In this document: positions 48,839-58,920 of the stretch, in pieces
Position numbering within the stretch: position 1 is the stretch's first letter
How the letters are laid out: every line of letters begins with the position of its first letter
Assembly (NCBI GenBank): GCA_020002185.1
Contig: CM034531.1
Span: 42,093,867-42,157,866, forward strand
Source of the DNA: Paraescarpia echinospica
Taxonomy: Eukaryota > Annelida > Polychaeta > Sabellida > Siboglinidae
Direction: 5' to 3'
Length of the DNA stretch: 64,000 nt
Made by a program: the position numbers and the translations under genes
Notes under the pieces: generated by a model
Databases searched by the model: none
What the model saw: the letters and a program-made list of their open reading frames with translations, nothing else
Told to the model about the DNA's origin: nothing

Positions 48839-49690
48839 CAGGGTTGGGGCCGAAGTACTCGTTACTCCTACTCGAGTACTGATTTTTCACAAAGTACTCG
48901 TTACTCGTACTTTTACTCGTATATATTAAAGTACTCGTTACTCATTAAAAATATGAGTATTTACGAGAACTTTGGGACTACTCTGGGAATACTTTGTATG
49001 TATTTTATCATAACATCATGTATTATGATCTTTAGTACAAATATATCAAATTTTGCACTGATATCACCATATCCTCATTGTATAAGAGCTCTGGGTTGTC
49101 ATGAACACTGTTTACTGACTGGACTGGGAGACAGGACTGACCATCACATCAATGACCTAAACTGGCACTTCAATGTCAAATAAACCCACAATGGCTTCAA
49201 ACAGTCTCCACACTGTGTAGACCTGACCAGCTGGTGTTGTCTTATCCAGTCATACAGTCAGAAACTGGCTTCCCTTTGAAGATCTGCCACATCTCTTGAA
49301 AGGCATAGATGTTTACAATCACATTATCAACAGGCTCAAGGCTGCATGAGTGAATGAAATAGGGCTAGGTGGAATGGGGACAAAGGTGGAATGCTCAGGT
49401 GTAGGTCAGTCCAGTGACTTGGTCAGATTGCCAGTGTCTTATGTGATACAGACATAGCAACACCTTTCTCGATGACTATATGCAAGTAAAGTTCTTTGCC
49501 AGTATGCCGAGTATGGCATCAATACTGAGTAATTTTGAAGTTCCTCCTGGTTCTGAGTGAAATGTAAACATTGCGCGAAACTGGAAAAAGTAATCGTATG
49601 AATATTTTCAAAAGTACTCGTACGCGTTACTCGAGTACTCTCTCAGATGAAGTACTTGTTACTCGTACTCGTTCACAGTCCCCAACCCTG
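48839..49690. mobile_element. hAT MITE inserted in gypsy gag
   Basis: The ends CAGGGTTGGGG (48839) and CCCCAACCCTG (to 49690) are inverted. Near each end is a run of GTACTCGTTACTCG-type subterminal repeats. The flanks show an 8-bp duplication with one mismatch, GGACCCAA (48831-48838) and GGACTCAA (49690-49697), the hAT length. The 850-bp interior has no transposase. The gag protein reading is interrupted precisely here. Confidence 0.8.
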
Positions 49691-49773
49691 GACTCAAACC
49701 CTAACGCTTGTTCTCTGATAATCAAGTCCCGAAGGCCCTCAAATGTTTCTGGAGTCTCACGCAACTCAATCCA

Positions 49774-52413
49774 TGCTCACCTTGCTCACCTTGACGGCCT
49801 TATCTCTATCAACAAGGGGTCGGCCTAATCCTTCGCTCCGTGCGATCTAGGGCCATATCCACTGTGACACCTACATCCCTAATGTCCTCTTTGATTTGTT
49901 GTTTCCATGTCTTACTTCGGCGTCCTCGTCTGCTGACACCTGGCAGCGCTAAGCTCATCATACTGCGGATGCCGTTGTTCTCATCTCGTTGTTGCACATG
50001 GCCAAACCACCATAGACGGCCACTTCGCATGACCTCGTCGATTGGCGGGAGGTTCAGTACATGTCGTATTTCTTCATTTCGGATGTGATCCAACCTTGAT
50101 TACTCCGAGGATCCCGCGAAGCATCCTCATCTCTATGGTGGCAACGTTCCTCTTGTTGTTGGTCTTCATTGCCCAACATTCACTCCCATACGTTAGGACG
50201 GGTCTGACGATGACCTCGTACATCTTCGATTTGAGTCTTAGGGGCATCTTCTTATCGTACAGGATCACGGTCAGTTTCCGCCAGCTCGACCAAGCGGCTT
50301 GCACGCGTAGGTCCACGTCTCTGTCGATCGTGCCATCTTTGTCTATTTCTGATCCCAGGTACTTGAAATGGTCTACATTCCTTAGGGCTTCACCGTTCAG
50401 TTGTATATGTTCGGTGGTCTTCCTTGTTGTCAGATATTCTGTTTTGGCCTCGTTAATCTTCAGCCCATTGGCCATCAAAACATTGTTACACCGTTGGAGT
50501 CTATTTTGGGCACCCACCACTGTCGTGTCGTTGCTTACCAGGTCGTCCGCATAGAGTAATTCCCATGATGGCTTATAGCACACTTCCTGAGATATCGTGT
50601 CAACCAGCATGATGAATAGGAACGGGCTAAGCGCTGAACTTTGGTGGAGGCCAATGCCGACTTCGAATTTTTAGCTGGTCCCTCGCTTTGATCTCATATA
50701 CGTGGTAGCGCCTTGGTACATGTCCTGCACTATTCTTATATAAACTTCCAGGATGTTCCTCTTCCTCGTGTATCTCCATAGTACTTCGCGAGGTACGGTG
50801 TCGTACACCTTTTCACGATTGAAGAACACCATGTCTAGAGGCTTATTGCTCTCTCGGTACTTCTCGCGTAGGGTCCTGATGACAAATATGGCATACGTGG
50901 TTCCAACCCCAGGCCTAAAACCAAACTGACCATCCGAAATGCTCACAATGTGTTTGAGCCTTTGATCGATGCTACGTTCCCTGAGTTTCATGGTATGGCT
51001 AAGCAGCTTGATTCCTCTGTAGTTACAACAGTTCATGTGATCTCCCTTGTCTTTGTAGACAGGCATGAGGCTGCTCTCTCTCCAAACATCAGGCATCCTG
51101 CCGCTTTGCATGACACTATTGAAGATTTTGGTCAGTTGAGACACACCCCAATCGCCAAGGTGTTTGAGTGCCTCAATAGGTATTCCGCTTGGTCCACAGC
51201 TCTTACCGTTCTTCATTTTACTCAACTGTCTATCTACCTTTCCATGTGTTACTTCACACAGCGGCCATTGGGTCGGTGGTATGTCTCTGTGGTAAATATA
51301 TGGTCTTGAATCGTTGAGCAGATCCCTAAAGTACTCCGCCCATCTCTTGATATTGCCCTCTGGTGTCATAAATATTGCACCGTCTTTCGCTTTGACGAAG
51401 TAACCCTGGTAGTTATCTTTGGTCAACTGGTCTCTAGATCTCGCCAGCCTATAGATTGCTTTTCCCCTTCGCGGGTCTCCAATCTATCATACATGTCTTG
51501 TTCAGCCTTCGCTCTTTCCACTGCTATTGTAGTCTTCGCTGCTCTCGTCGCCTTTTTGTACTCAGCGTGATATTCTTGCATTTTCGTTTGTTGCCACTTC
51601 TTGAATGTTCTCTTTTTGTTGGCTTCCTGGACTGTTTGGTTCCACCACCAGGTTTCCCGTTTTGCATAGATTTGCCGCCCCTCGTGACCCCACAGTGACG
51701 TCTGCCCTTCTCTTTCATTGTATTACAAAGGGTTGTTCAATCATACTCTTCGTCATCCTTCCAGTTGTTGCTGACATTCTTGGCACAATCGTCAGCTACC
51801 GTTTGATCCTTGGAGTCTCCACCACCTGATTCTGACTTCGTTCTCTCGTCGATAGCAACTCACCTTCTTCGGTCTTATCCTCAGGTCTATCACAACCAAT
51901 CTATGTTGGGATACCACAGCTTCGCCCGGTATTGTTTTACAGTTCATGATGTCCTTCAGATGTCTTCAGTTGGTAAGGATGTAGTCAATTTGTGATTCCT
52001 TGTTGCCGCTCTTAAATGTGATCAGCTGGCTTTGTGTCTTCATGAACTATGTATTCGCGATAACCAGATCGTAAGTGTCAGCAAACTCCACTACTTTGTC
52101 TTCTTCTTCGTTTCTGTCACCGAAACCTCTGTTACCGTGTGAGTTTGTGTCTCTTCCATTCATTCCAACGTGTCCATTTAGGTCACCACCAATAATCACC
52201 GACTCAATTTGCCGGGTGGTTCTCTCCAGTTGTTCATAAAATTGGTCCTTTTCCGACGCAGGTCGTCCTTGTTGGGATGCGTAAGCCGATATGATGGTTA
52301 TGACCTCTTCCGTGAACTTGCATATAAGTTTGAGTTGCATTATCCTGTCATTTATCCGACTGATCTCCAGTACGTCCTACGTTCGATCCTCTCTCTCAGG
52401 ATTAGATGCATAG
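49774..52413 (-). mobile_element. RTE-like LINE, 5'-truncated, inserted in gypsy gag
   Basis: The minus strand holds the C-terminal part of an endonuclease, a linker, reverse transcriptase and a C-terminal domain. It is flanked by a 9-bp duplication CTCAATCCA at 52414-52422 and 49765-49773. In gag, TGGATTGAG encodes WIE, and the gag reading (GYLDRWIEL then RETPETFEGL) resumes across the insertion. The 5' end starts within the endonuclease, as expected for incomplete target-primed reverse transcription. Confidence 0.88.
49809..52340 (-). pseudogene. RTE-like endonuclease/reverse transcriptase
   Basis: Parts in order: endonuclease (52340-52047: ITIISAYASQQGRPASEKDQ and VIIGGDLNGHVGMNGRD); a linker with WWWNQTVQEANKKR near 51640; RT (51426-50671: [20 protein letters not shown], then [13 protein letters not shown] and [15 protein letters not shown]); palm and thumb (50610-50074: ELLYADDLVSND, KTEYL); and a C-terminal region (50093-49809: SGRLWWFGHVQQRDE, RRGRRSKTWKQQI). 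The YADD box is intact but there are frameshifts between blocks and a change of FDREK-type catalytic sequence to FFNREKVYD. It is inactive. Confidence 0.88.
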
Positions 52414-53036
52414 CTCAATCCACCTATCTAGATAACCCGTGACACGGTTTCCAAACTGGCTAAACCTTTCACCGTCCTCGGGTTTTGCATGTCGAAACTT
52501 ATCTCTAAAGTCAGCGTTTGTCAAACGATACCGATTTGGCAATGCCACTTTCAGTAAATCATAGTCATAACTGTCGTTAATGTTCTTATGATGAAATAGT
52601 GCACTTAGGTTAGATGCCCGTCGCTCTTTTGGCCACCCATGCATCGTAGCATACCCCTCAAAACGGTGAAGTTATGCATCTAAGTCATCAGTCCATTCGT
52701 CAAAAGGGGGTAACTTAGGAACAGCCCCACTAATCCCTCTAGTTGGATTTGTCTCTTCTACCTGTCTCCTGTCGTTTCCGTTTAATCTAAATCGGCTAAT
52801 TCCAATTCATGTTGTCTAACAAGCCTCCCTTTCCTCACGCTGCTCTTTCTCATGTTCACGTTCACGCTGCTCTTTTTCACGTTCACGCTGCTCGTTCTCA
52901 CGTTCAAGTTCACGCTATTCTTTCTCACGTTCACGCTGTCTTCCTCGTTCATCGCGAAAGTACGTGGACAATTTTTTTCCATCAAATTATGCCTGTTTAG
53001 CCAATGCTATTAGCTCTCTCAGTTCATTTGTAGCCA
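52414..53036 (-). pseudogene. Gypsy gag N-terminal half
   Basis: It starts MATNELRELIALAKQA at 53036, runs into a very charged Arg/Glu coiled-coil-like stretch (about 52985-52810) and then the capsid: DEWTDDLDA, RFEGYATMHGWPKERRASNL, NADFRDKFRHAKPEDGERFS and GYLDRWIEL. Internal stops are present (after KQA and in DLDA). The order and motifs are those of gypsy gag. It stops at the RTE insertion and continues at 49773. Confidence 0.8.
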
Positions 53037-53229
53037 TATTTACTCACCAGTGCATTACATACTCAATAATGTTCCATGGTGTTTAAGAACTTTAATATAG
53101 CTATAGTTTTCATTGATACATCCAAATAAGTAACACGATAATGCAATGTAACATTTAAGCGAAACAACTGAACCAATGTAATCAATTAATGTCATGCGCA
53201 TGGAATACACAAAAAACTGCAAATGATCC

Positions 53230-53246
53230 GCTTACCGATCTGCGCC
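53230..53246 (-). promoter_or_regulatory. Possible primer-binding site of the gypsy element
   Basis: GGCGCAGATCGGTAAGCG follows a presumed LTR end ...TTCGTCA, about 190 bases before the gag start. It resembles GGCGCAGTCGGTA-type gypsy primer sites. The upstream LTR itself is not delimited. Confidence 0.4.
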
Positions 53247-53369
53247 TGACGAACAGTTCATCGTCTATTGTTGTCAGCTACTGATTTCGTTATAAGCACC
53301 TCGTAACAGTTGTTATTCTTACACGTACATAACATGTTCGTCGCCGCGCCGCCGCATATCTTCACATCT

Positions 53370-53690
53370 TCCTTCACCTTGCGGCTGTCTCGGTTGACTC
53401 GACATCCGAACACGGGGGGACAATGCGGTTGAAATTTTTTTTTGGTAAAGTCGCGCCGCCTATTACTGGGAGGTGGGGCACAAAACCATATGTCTGCCCT
53501 CCAATTTCACAGTCAACAAAATACACATTAATCATCTCATAAAATTTAGATTTCCACTGGCCACTGACGCTCGCAACAAAACAAACATTCAAACTCACAT
53601 TTAATGGGGGGCAGAACCATTATGTCTGGACTTTCTCCAGGGGGCAGACATAATGGTTCTGCCCCCCGGAGAAATTCCAGTTATAAACTC
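53370..53690. repeat. Dispersed hairpin-rich repeat, copy 1
   Basis: It shares with copies 2 and 3 the block CGCGCCGCCTATTAC, a hairpin around ATGTCTGCCCTCC, ATACACATTAATC and ACATTTAATGGGG. Its second hairpin has grown: GGGGGGCAGAACCATTATGT and its inverse flank CTTTCTCCAG. It is non-coding, and similar in design to foldback or Helitron-type non-autonomous repeats. Confidence 0.7.
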
Positions 53691-53904
53691 CACTGTTAGT
53701 TATTACTCGCACATCTCATCAACGCAATACAAGAACTTACTGGCCGCCAGCGTCGTCCAATCAATGGGTCTTTGAGGCACCATTGTTTCCAAAAGGTCGT
53801 ACGCAAGAGTCGTCTTCTGAGAGATCTTCAAGAATTGAGAGAAACTGCAATGCTTTTATCATATGCCGAAGGCGTCCTAATTATCCGGCTGTAGCGGCTG
53901 CACC

Positions 53905-54455
53905 GTTGTAACTTCAGCTTCTTCGCTGTCTCGGCTGTGAACTCATGACCACCGAACACGAGGAGGACAGTGCTGTTGAAAATTTATTGTTTTACGTCGC
54001 GCCGCCTATTATGTATTTTATTTATACTCTACGATTGTCAGCGCCTTTGAGCAGATTTGTTATCCGGACACACGGCGCTCTATAAATGCTTTATAATAAT
54101 AAATAAATAAATAATAATTACTGGGAGGAGGACAGAAAACCACATGTCTGTCCTCCAATTGCACACTCCTTTCACAGTCGACAGAAATACACATTAATCG
54201 TGCCACAAAAACAAACATTCACGCTCACATTTAATGAGGAGCAGAACCATATGTCTGCCCCCCTCCGGAGAAATTCCAGGGGGCAGCTGTCCCCCGCACA
54301 CCATGTTCCCGCGCCAGTGATACATGTTTTGTCACGGGTACAACTAACATAACTTTTGTTTCAAGGAATGATACCAGGTGCGCACTGATCAACTATGCAT
54401 ATCTACCTAACTTACACAATAATGTTTCATGCTTTTGATAGATTACAACCGGTAT
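53905..54455. repeat. Dispersed hairpin-rich repeat, copy 2, with nested insertion
   Basis: It has the same 5' block as copy 1 (CTGTCTCGG, CCGAACACG, then CGCGCCGCCTATTA) and the same body, continuing to GATTACAACC near 54450 like copy 3. The body is interrupted at 54014-54119 by a short SINE/LINE-like tail, after which it resumes with ATTACTGGGAGG. Confidence 0.75.
54018..54119 (+). repeat. SINE/LINE 3'-tail insertion
   Basis: GCGCCTTTGAGCAGATTTGT, then ACGGCGCTCTATAAATGC and an (AATA)n tail form a 3'-end type widespread in animal SINEs and LINEs. It sits inside repeat copy 2, with ATTA on both sides as a possible short target duplication. Confidence 0.6.
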
Positions 54456-55293
54456 GTCAGGTCGGCACTCAGATAGATCTATTTTACATTATTTAAATTG
54501 GTTTTCAATTCAATGTAGTTTTCACTAAAAAGGAAGTCAGCACTATATGTCTGCCAAAACAATTTGGCAAAATCAAAATGTATAGTATGTAGCAATAATA
54601 AATTTAACCCGGGCTGGAATGTCGTGTTCGCATCACGATGTCCAAATATTAAGGCCTCACAAAATCACCTTACCTATTAACAAGGGAGGTGTGATAAAGC
54701 GAGGCAGACATCTGTATTATACTAATACGGTAACTTGGTGTTGCAGCCTGATGTCGAGGTCCAATCGCCTCTTTTTGTATTCATTCGCTTTCTTTGCCCA
54801 CCGGCTTCTGAACTATCAACTTACAAAATACGTGTTAATAAAATAAAATTATTTATTAAATAACACCAGGAACTGTTCCTCCTCTGCTCGCCAGATGGTG
54901 AGGCAAGCAGGCTGCCCCACATGTGAGTCGAAAATTTACACTTGTGCACTAAGAAAATTGAATTATTTCATCTCTTCCAACTTGATGAACATTTTCACGA
55001 AACATTATTTGCGTGTTTGCTGCTCATCCGATAGAAGGCGAATCGTGGTGAACCACTCCCCAGAGGGCGCCACTCTGGCTTTACGTTCGTGTTAGAAGCT
55101 TACTGGGAAATATCTGTTTAGTATGCCGGGAGTGGCTGTAGTAGAATATAAATGGTGAGTGGATACAAATGAAATCACAAGTGTATCGAGGATAACTGTT
55201 TGTTTTGTTGCTCCACTAACGCATATAAGGTAGTTGCTAGAATTATAAAGACAATCTGAAATAAGTCAGGAATCGACCTCCGCGATGTACAAA
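54456..55293. other. Gene-free stretch
   Basis: No coding region or transposon end was recognised between the dispersed repeat and the palindromic element. Confidence 0.5.
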
Positions 55294-56802
55294 TGATATC
55301 AGTAGTATTATACGTCCTTCAGAAGGGACGCATCCGTTTTTCCGTCGGAGGAAAGTAATTCCGGTTTCCATGTTAAAAGATTGGAAAGTAGATCCGGTTC
55401 CTCCAACGGATAACTGATTTGTACCCTATGTTAAAAGATAGGGGCTAAATCGCATGTTAAAAGATAGGATTTAGGTCTTACTCCAGAAAGAAGGCATGTA
55501 TACGTCTCTCAAAAGACCTCTCAAGGTAGCAAATTCAATGTTAAAATATAGGTTTGTTTGAGAGGTACTTTGTTTCTTCCCTTGTTAAAAACAAGGATCG
55601 TTTGAGAGCTACTTTGAAAAAGGAATTTTTTTCTATGTTAAGATATAAGCTCGTTTGAGAGCTACAACATTTTGAGACAATAACAAAACATACTGAACAT
55701 AGTTTGAACCTATCACACACGACCCGTTGGCCCGTAGGCCGATTTTTAGCCTTAGGACTGAGCCCTTATTTGATCGATGACGACGTGTCTAAAATGTGGT
55801 GTTATAATAAGGCGTATTTTATAATAAATGCATTATAAATTCAACAGATACCTATTTATCTGAATTACTGTAAACGAAATGTAAACTACATATAAGTCGA
55901 TGATATACCAGACAGAATATCAACCTCGTTTTTTCGAACAGAGCGACCATCTTGGAATTAGACCCTTGATATTATTTCCTTACGGTAATATTTAAATTCC
56001 TGTCTTTTATGTGGTGAACTATACAAATAAGTCACAGATGTTATGAAATAGGTCAATCATGTAATGAAATAGGTCACTGCACTTACTGACAGACCCGTAT
56101 ATATATTCTAAAACCTACATATAGCTTACAATCATTATAAAATAGGAACTTCTCTGTTACATCAGTCAAACTGGTTGTTATCTGCCTAGGGACGATAGTT
56201 ATTTCTACATCACGCGTTTGCATACAGTTTTTATTTGTTCAAGAAAAATGGCGGGAAATTTGTGAAAATGGCAGGAATTCACGGAAAATGACGTCATTAA
56301 ATAAGTACGCATGGTAGTTCGGTCCAACTTGTAGTAATTCGTCTAACCAACATTCAGAACTTGGGCGCAAATAAGTACGCGAGGTAGTCCGGTTAAACTA
56401 ATAGTAATTCGTCTAGCCGACATTCTGAACTTGCGCATATGTAAATAATCTCGTTTAGTGACGTCATTAAATACGTACGCGTGGTAGTTAGGTCAAACTT
56501 GTACTAATTCTTCTAGCCGACAATCTGAACATGCGCGTATGTAATTAATCTCGTTCAGTGACGTCATTAAATAAGTACGCGTGGTAGTTAGGTCAAACTT
56601 GTAGTAATTCGGCTAGCTAACATTCTGAACTTGTGCGCCTGCATATAATCTCATTCAGTGACGTCATTAAATAAGTACGCGTGGTAAATTGGTCAACCCG
56701 GTAGTAATTTGCTTAGCAGCCATTCGGAACTTGGGCGCATGCATATACTTCCAATCAATAATGGTCAAGTAGCGCCCCTGACGCAAGACGTGTTAAAGAC
56801 AA
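55294..56802 (+). repeat. Left terminal inverted repeat, about 1.5 kb
   Basis: From the outside in: a terminal block; about six ATGTTAAAANATAGG motifs, several followed by GTTTGAGAGCTACTTT (55370-55670); a unique stretch; then a run of about 100-bp tandem units (56287-56750). It is about 300 bp longer than the right arm, mostly in the motif zone. Confidence 0.8.
56287..56760 (+). repeat. About 100-bp tandem units with TGACGTCA sites
   Basis: Four to five units, each starting TGACGTCATTAAATAAGTAC (at 56289, 56459, 56560 and 56660) and ending near GAACTTGNGCG. The first unit has a partial duplicate lacking the TGACGTCA head. TGACGTCA is the consensus site for CREB/ATF-type factors; whether it works here is unknown. 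Confidence 0.75.
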
Positions 56803-57079
56803 TAGTTTTTACATGGGCGTGTCTATCCTTCCGCTAAAATGGTCTTTCCGCATCTATACTTTCCCTAAAATGGCGTCGCCATATCTTCCCCTATAAGGGC
56901 GTCCACTGTGTCTTTACTTCTGCTAATACTTCGCCCCCTTTTATTATTCCTACTTGCCCTTGTGTCACCGTACTCTAGCAACGGTGTATTATTCCCATGC
57001 AATCTTTAAAGTTCTAAATATTATTGAAATATTTTTGCAAAACTACATTGAACGCCCGCTACCACGAAAGTGGCAACAC

Positions 57080-57756
57080 ATGGTCTGTATGTCGAGACCA
57101 ACTACCGCTGCTAACGATGTCGCAACTTCTACCCATGCCGCCAATGTCACAACTTCTACCCATGCCGCCAATGTCACAACTCCCGCTCCTGTTCCCGCTG
57201 GTTAGAACTTTACCATTGACTTTCCTGTGACCGAATTGAAGAAGACACTTGCACGTCACATATCATGTAGCGTTCTTGAACTCTCAAGACGACTATGCCG
57301 CGATTGCGAGATAGGCGATGCTAATAAATGTCATCACGATTGCATGTTACCTGATGTAATTCTAATTTACATGCACTTTGCTCTGGAGGCCATGAATTAA
57401 ACTGATGTGATGAAAGATTGGTTGAGTGTTTTGTTTGACGCAGGTGTGAACCTATCCGACCTGACCCACAATCAGTGGTGTTATACCGAGATTTGTTTGC
57501 GAGAACTGTTTTCAGTTTCAAACAATGTGAAGCAAAGGGTTCGGGCAGTAATGGAGGATGACCTGTACATAAATCTGCCTTGTGCTTTGAGGAAGCCATA
57601 GATGACAGTAATTTAGCCACAGTGGTTAAAGGCTGCTTGAGTCTTTTACGACTGTCAGGTTTTAAACTATCCGACATGATATATGAACATTTGTGTACTA
57701 TCAAGACTTGGTTGCAAGACTCTGTTTTGAAACAGTGGCGAAACTCTAAGAAATAA
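57080..57756 (+). pseudogene. Left core gene of the palindromic element, unknown function
   Basis: One frame runs from an ATG at 57080 with in-frame stops at 57203 (TAG) and 57395 (TAA), then shifts frame near 57600 and ends at TAA 57754. The N-terminus is Thr/Ala/Pro-rich with a 12-residue duplication (TSTHAANVT). The next block has a Cys/His cluster (LCRDCEIGDANKCHHDC), which could bind zinc. The last part repeats a pattern: GVNLSDLTHNQWC, EICLREL, then after the shift GFKLSDMIYEHLC and IKTWL, suggesting an internal duplication. A TATA-like CCCTATAAGGGC lies upstream near 56890 and an AATAAA at 57815-57820. I do not recognise the family. Confidence 0.5.
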
Positions 57757-57814
57757 ACTGTGCTGATAGTAATGGAGGGTGACCGGTAAATAACTTTCTT
57801 TTGTTTTGTACTCG

Positions 57815-57820
57815 AATAAA
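57815..57820 (+). promoter_or_regulatory. Poly(A) signal AATAAA
   Basis: It lies 59 bases after the last stop of the left core gene, a normal spacing. Confidence 0.5.
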
Positions 57821-58104
57821 ATGTACAAACCTTATATTGCGTCATTTTTATAATATAAGTACCGTGTATTAGAGAACATAGATACACGAATTTAGTTATA
57901 AATATAGGCTTTACGGGACTATTTTTGTTAATGTATATCTGTAAACACCCTGGTAGTTATGTGTTGAATTATTTAACGAGGTCAATGACGTCACATAGAC
58001 AAGTACTGCACTAGTCAGGTGTATTCGACCAGCTAATTTGACTGGACTGGCCAAGTGTAGGGAAAGACTATTTTAGCGGAAGTATAGACACGGGGGACGT
58101 GATT

Positions 58105-58673
58105 TTAGGTGAAAGTATATAGTAAAACATATAAAGTATGACTCATCACCGGCATATCCAACTTGGCTTTCACGACCGTCCTCTTCCGGCGGGCACAACA
58201 TCTGCTGGCGATGTGCCGCTTCAAGGTGTCTCAACGCGTGAAATGAATCTTACAGGACGGGCAGATGAACGGTGCCCGCGATGATGGTAGTTGTCTCGCA
58301 GTTGGTAGGGCCTCCTCATCGGCAGTGACCGTTCGAACCATGATATACATGTCAGAGGCCACGTAACCGTGTTGTTCGCATTACAAATGTCTCCTATCAT
58401 CGACAACCGTACACTTCTTGCAGTATCAGCACCCAACGTAGAAGGGAGTATGCTGGCGTACTTTGTCTATAAGGAGACCTTTGACCTTGATAAGAGCGTC
58501 GGGGCTTACCCTCCTTTCAAGAGTTGCCACGTCCACGACCTCTAGTTGCAACGGCAGGGAAGGACGGTTGGTCACCGGCATGATCGGTCGGCTCGTCGGC
58601 TCGTCCTCATTGCTCAAATCCTCTGCATCGCGATGGGGTAATACGGTGTTTTCAAAATTATGTTATCATCCAT
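58105..58673 (-). pseudogene. Right core gene of the palindromic element: zinc-ribbon and C2H2-like motifs
   Basis: A minus-strand frame with three in-frame stops can be followed from about 58620 to a stop at 58105; an ATG at 58673 is in another frame. An N-terminal half (LEVVDVATLERRVSPDALIK, VKGLLIDKVRQHTPFYVGC) leads to a Cys cluster (VGC, YCKKC, CEQHG), followed by VASDMYIMVRTVTADEE. The spacing of this part recalls the C-terminal zinc ribbon and OB fold of RPA-type single-strand DNA-binding proteins; this is inference. A C2H2-type finger follows (FICPSCKIHFTR, then LKRHIASRC after a stop) and a basic tail. A TATATAA lies at about 58721-58728, 50 bases upstream. Confidence 0.5.
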
Positions 58674-58720
58674 GGTGTCGTCATGATACGAATAACGATC
58701 CGACTGGCAGAGCGCAGCGC

Positions 58721-58728
58721 TTATATAA
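58721..58728 (-). promoter_or_regulatory. TATA box of the right core gene
   Basis: TTATATAA on the minus strand (ATTATATAAGCGC) lies about 50 bases upstream of the ATG at 58673. Confidence 0.45.
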
Positions 58729-58920
58729 TTAGTGAGCGTGCCGAAAGGTCACGCGTGCCGAATAAACACGGACTGCAGCGTAGAAACTACACGAGTGGAC
58801 TGCAGAGTAGAACGTACACGCACGGACTGTTCAAGTAGATGAGATTTGCACAGCGAATACCACTACAAACCAGTTTGCAAACAGGCAACCAACTGAGTTA
58901 AGTGCAACTCTCATATGTTA

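Larger units (their letters stand above)
47180..53247 (-). mobile_element. Ty3/gypsy element split by a LINE and a hAT MITE
   Basis: The minus strand reads, from 53247: primer-binding-site-like sequence, gag start (53036), gag capsid to 52414, [RTE LINE 52413-49774], gag, [hAT MITE 49690-48839], gag end, zinc knuckle, protease (to 48040), a tandem array, an RNase H end (GRDNTTADFLSRCG at about 47480), polypurine tract and LTR start (TGTTGTGGTG at 47352). Both insertions interrupt a gag reading that resumes on the far side. RT and most of RNase H are gone. The outer LTR limits could not be set. Confidence 0.8.

Noticed and set aside
57321..57887. 188-codon minus-strand frame in the palindromic element core
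   Set aside because: It lies opposite the plus-strand frame that has the Cys/His cluster, upstream TATA and a well-placed AATAAA. Its own composition shows no domain, so I treat it as a shadow.
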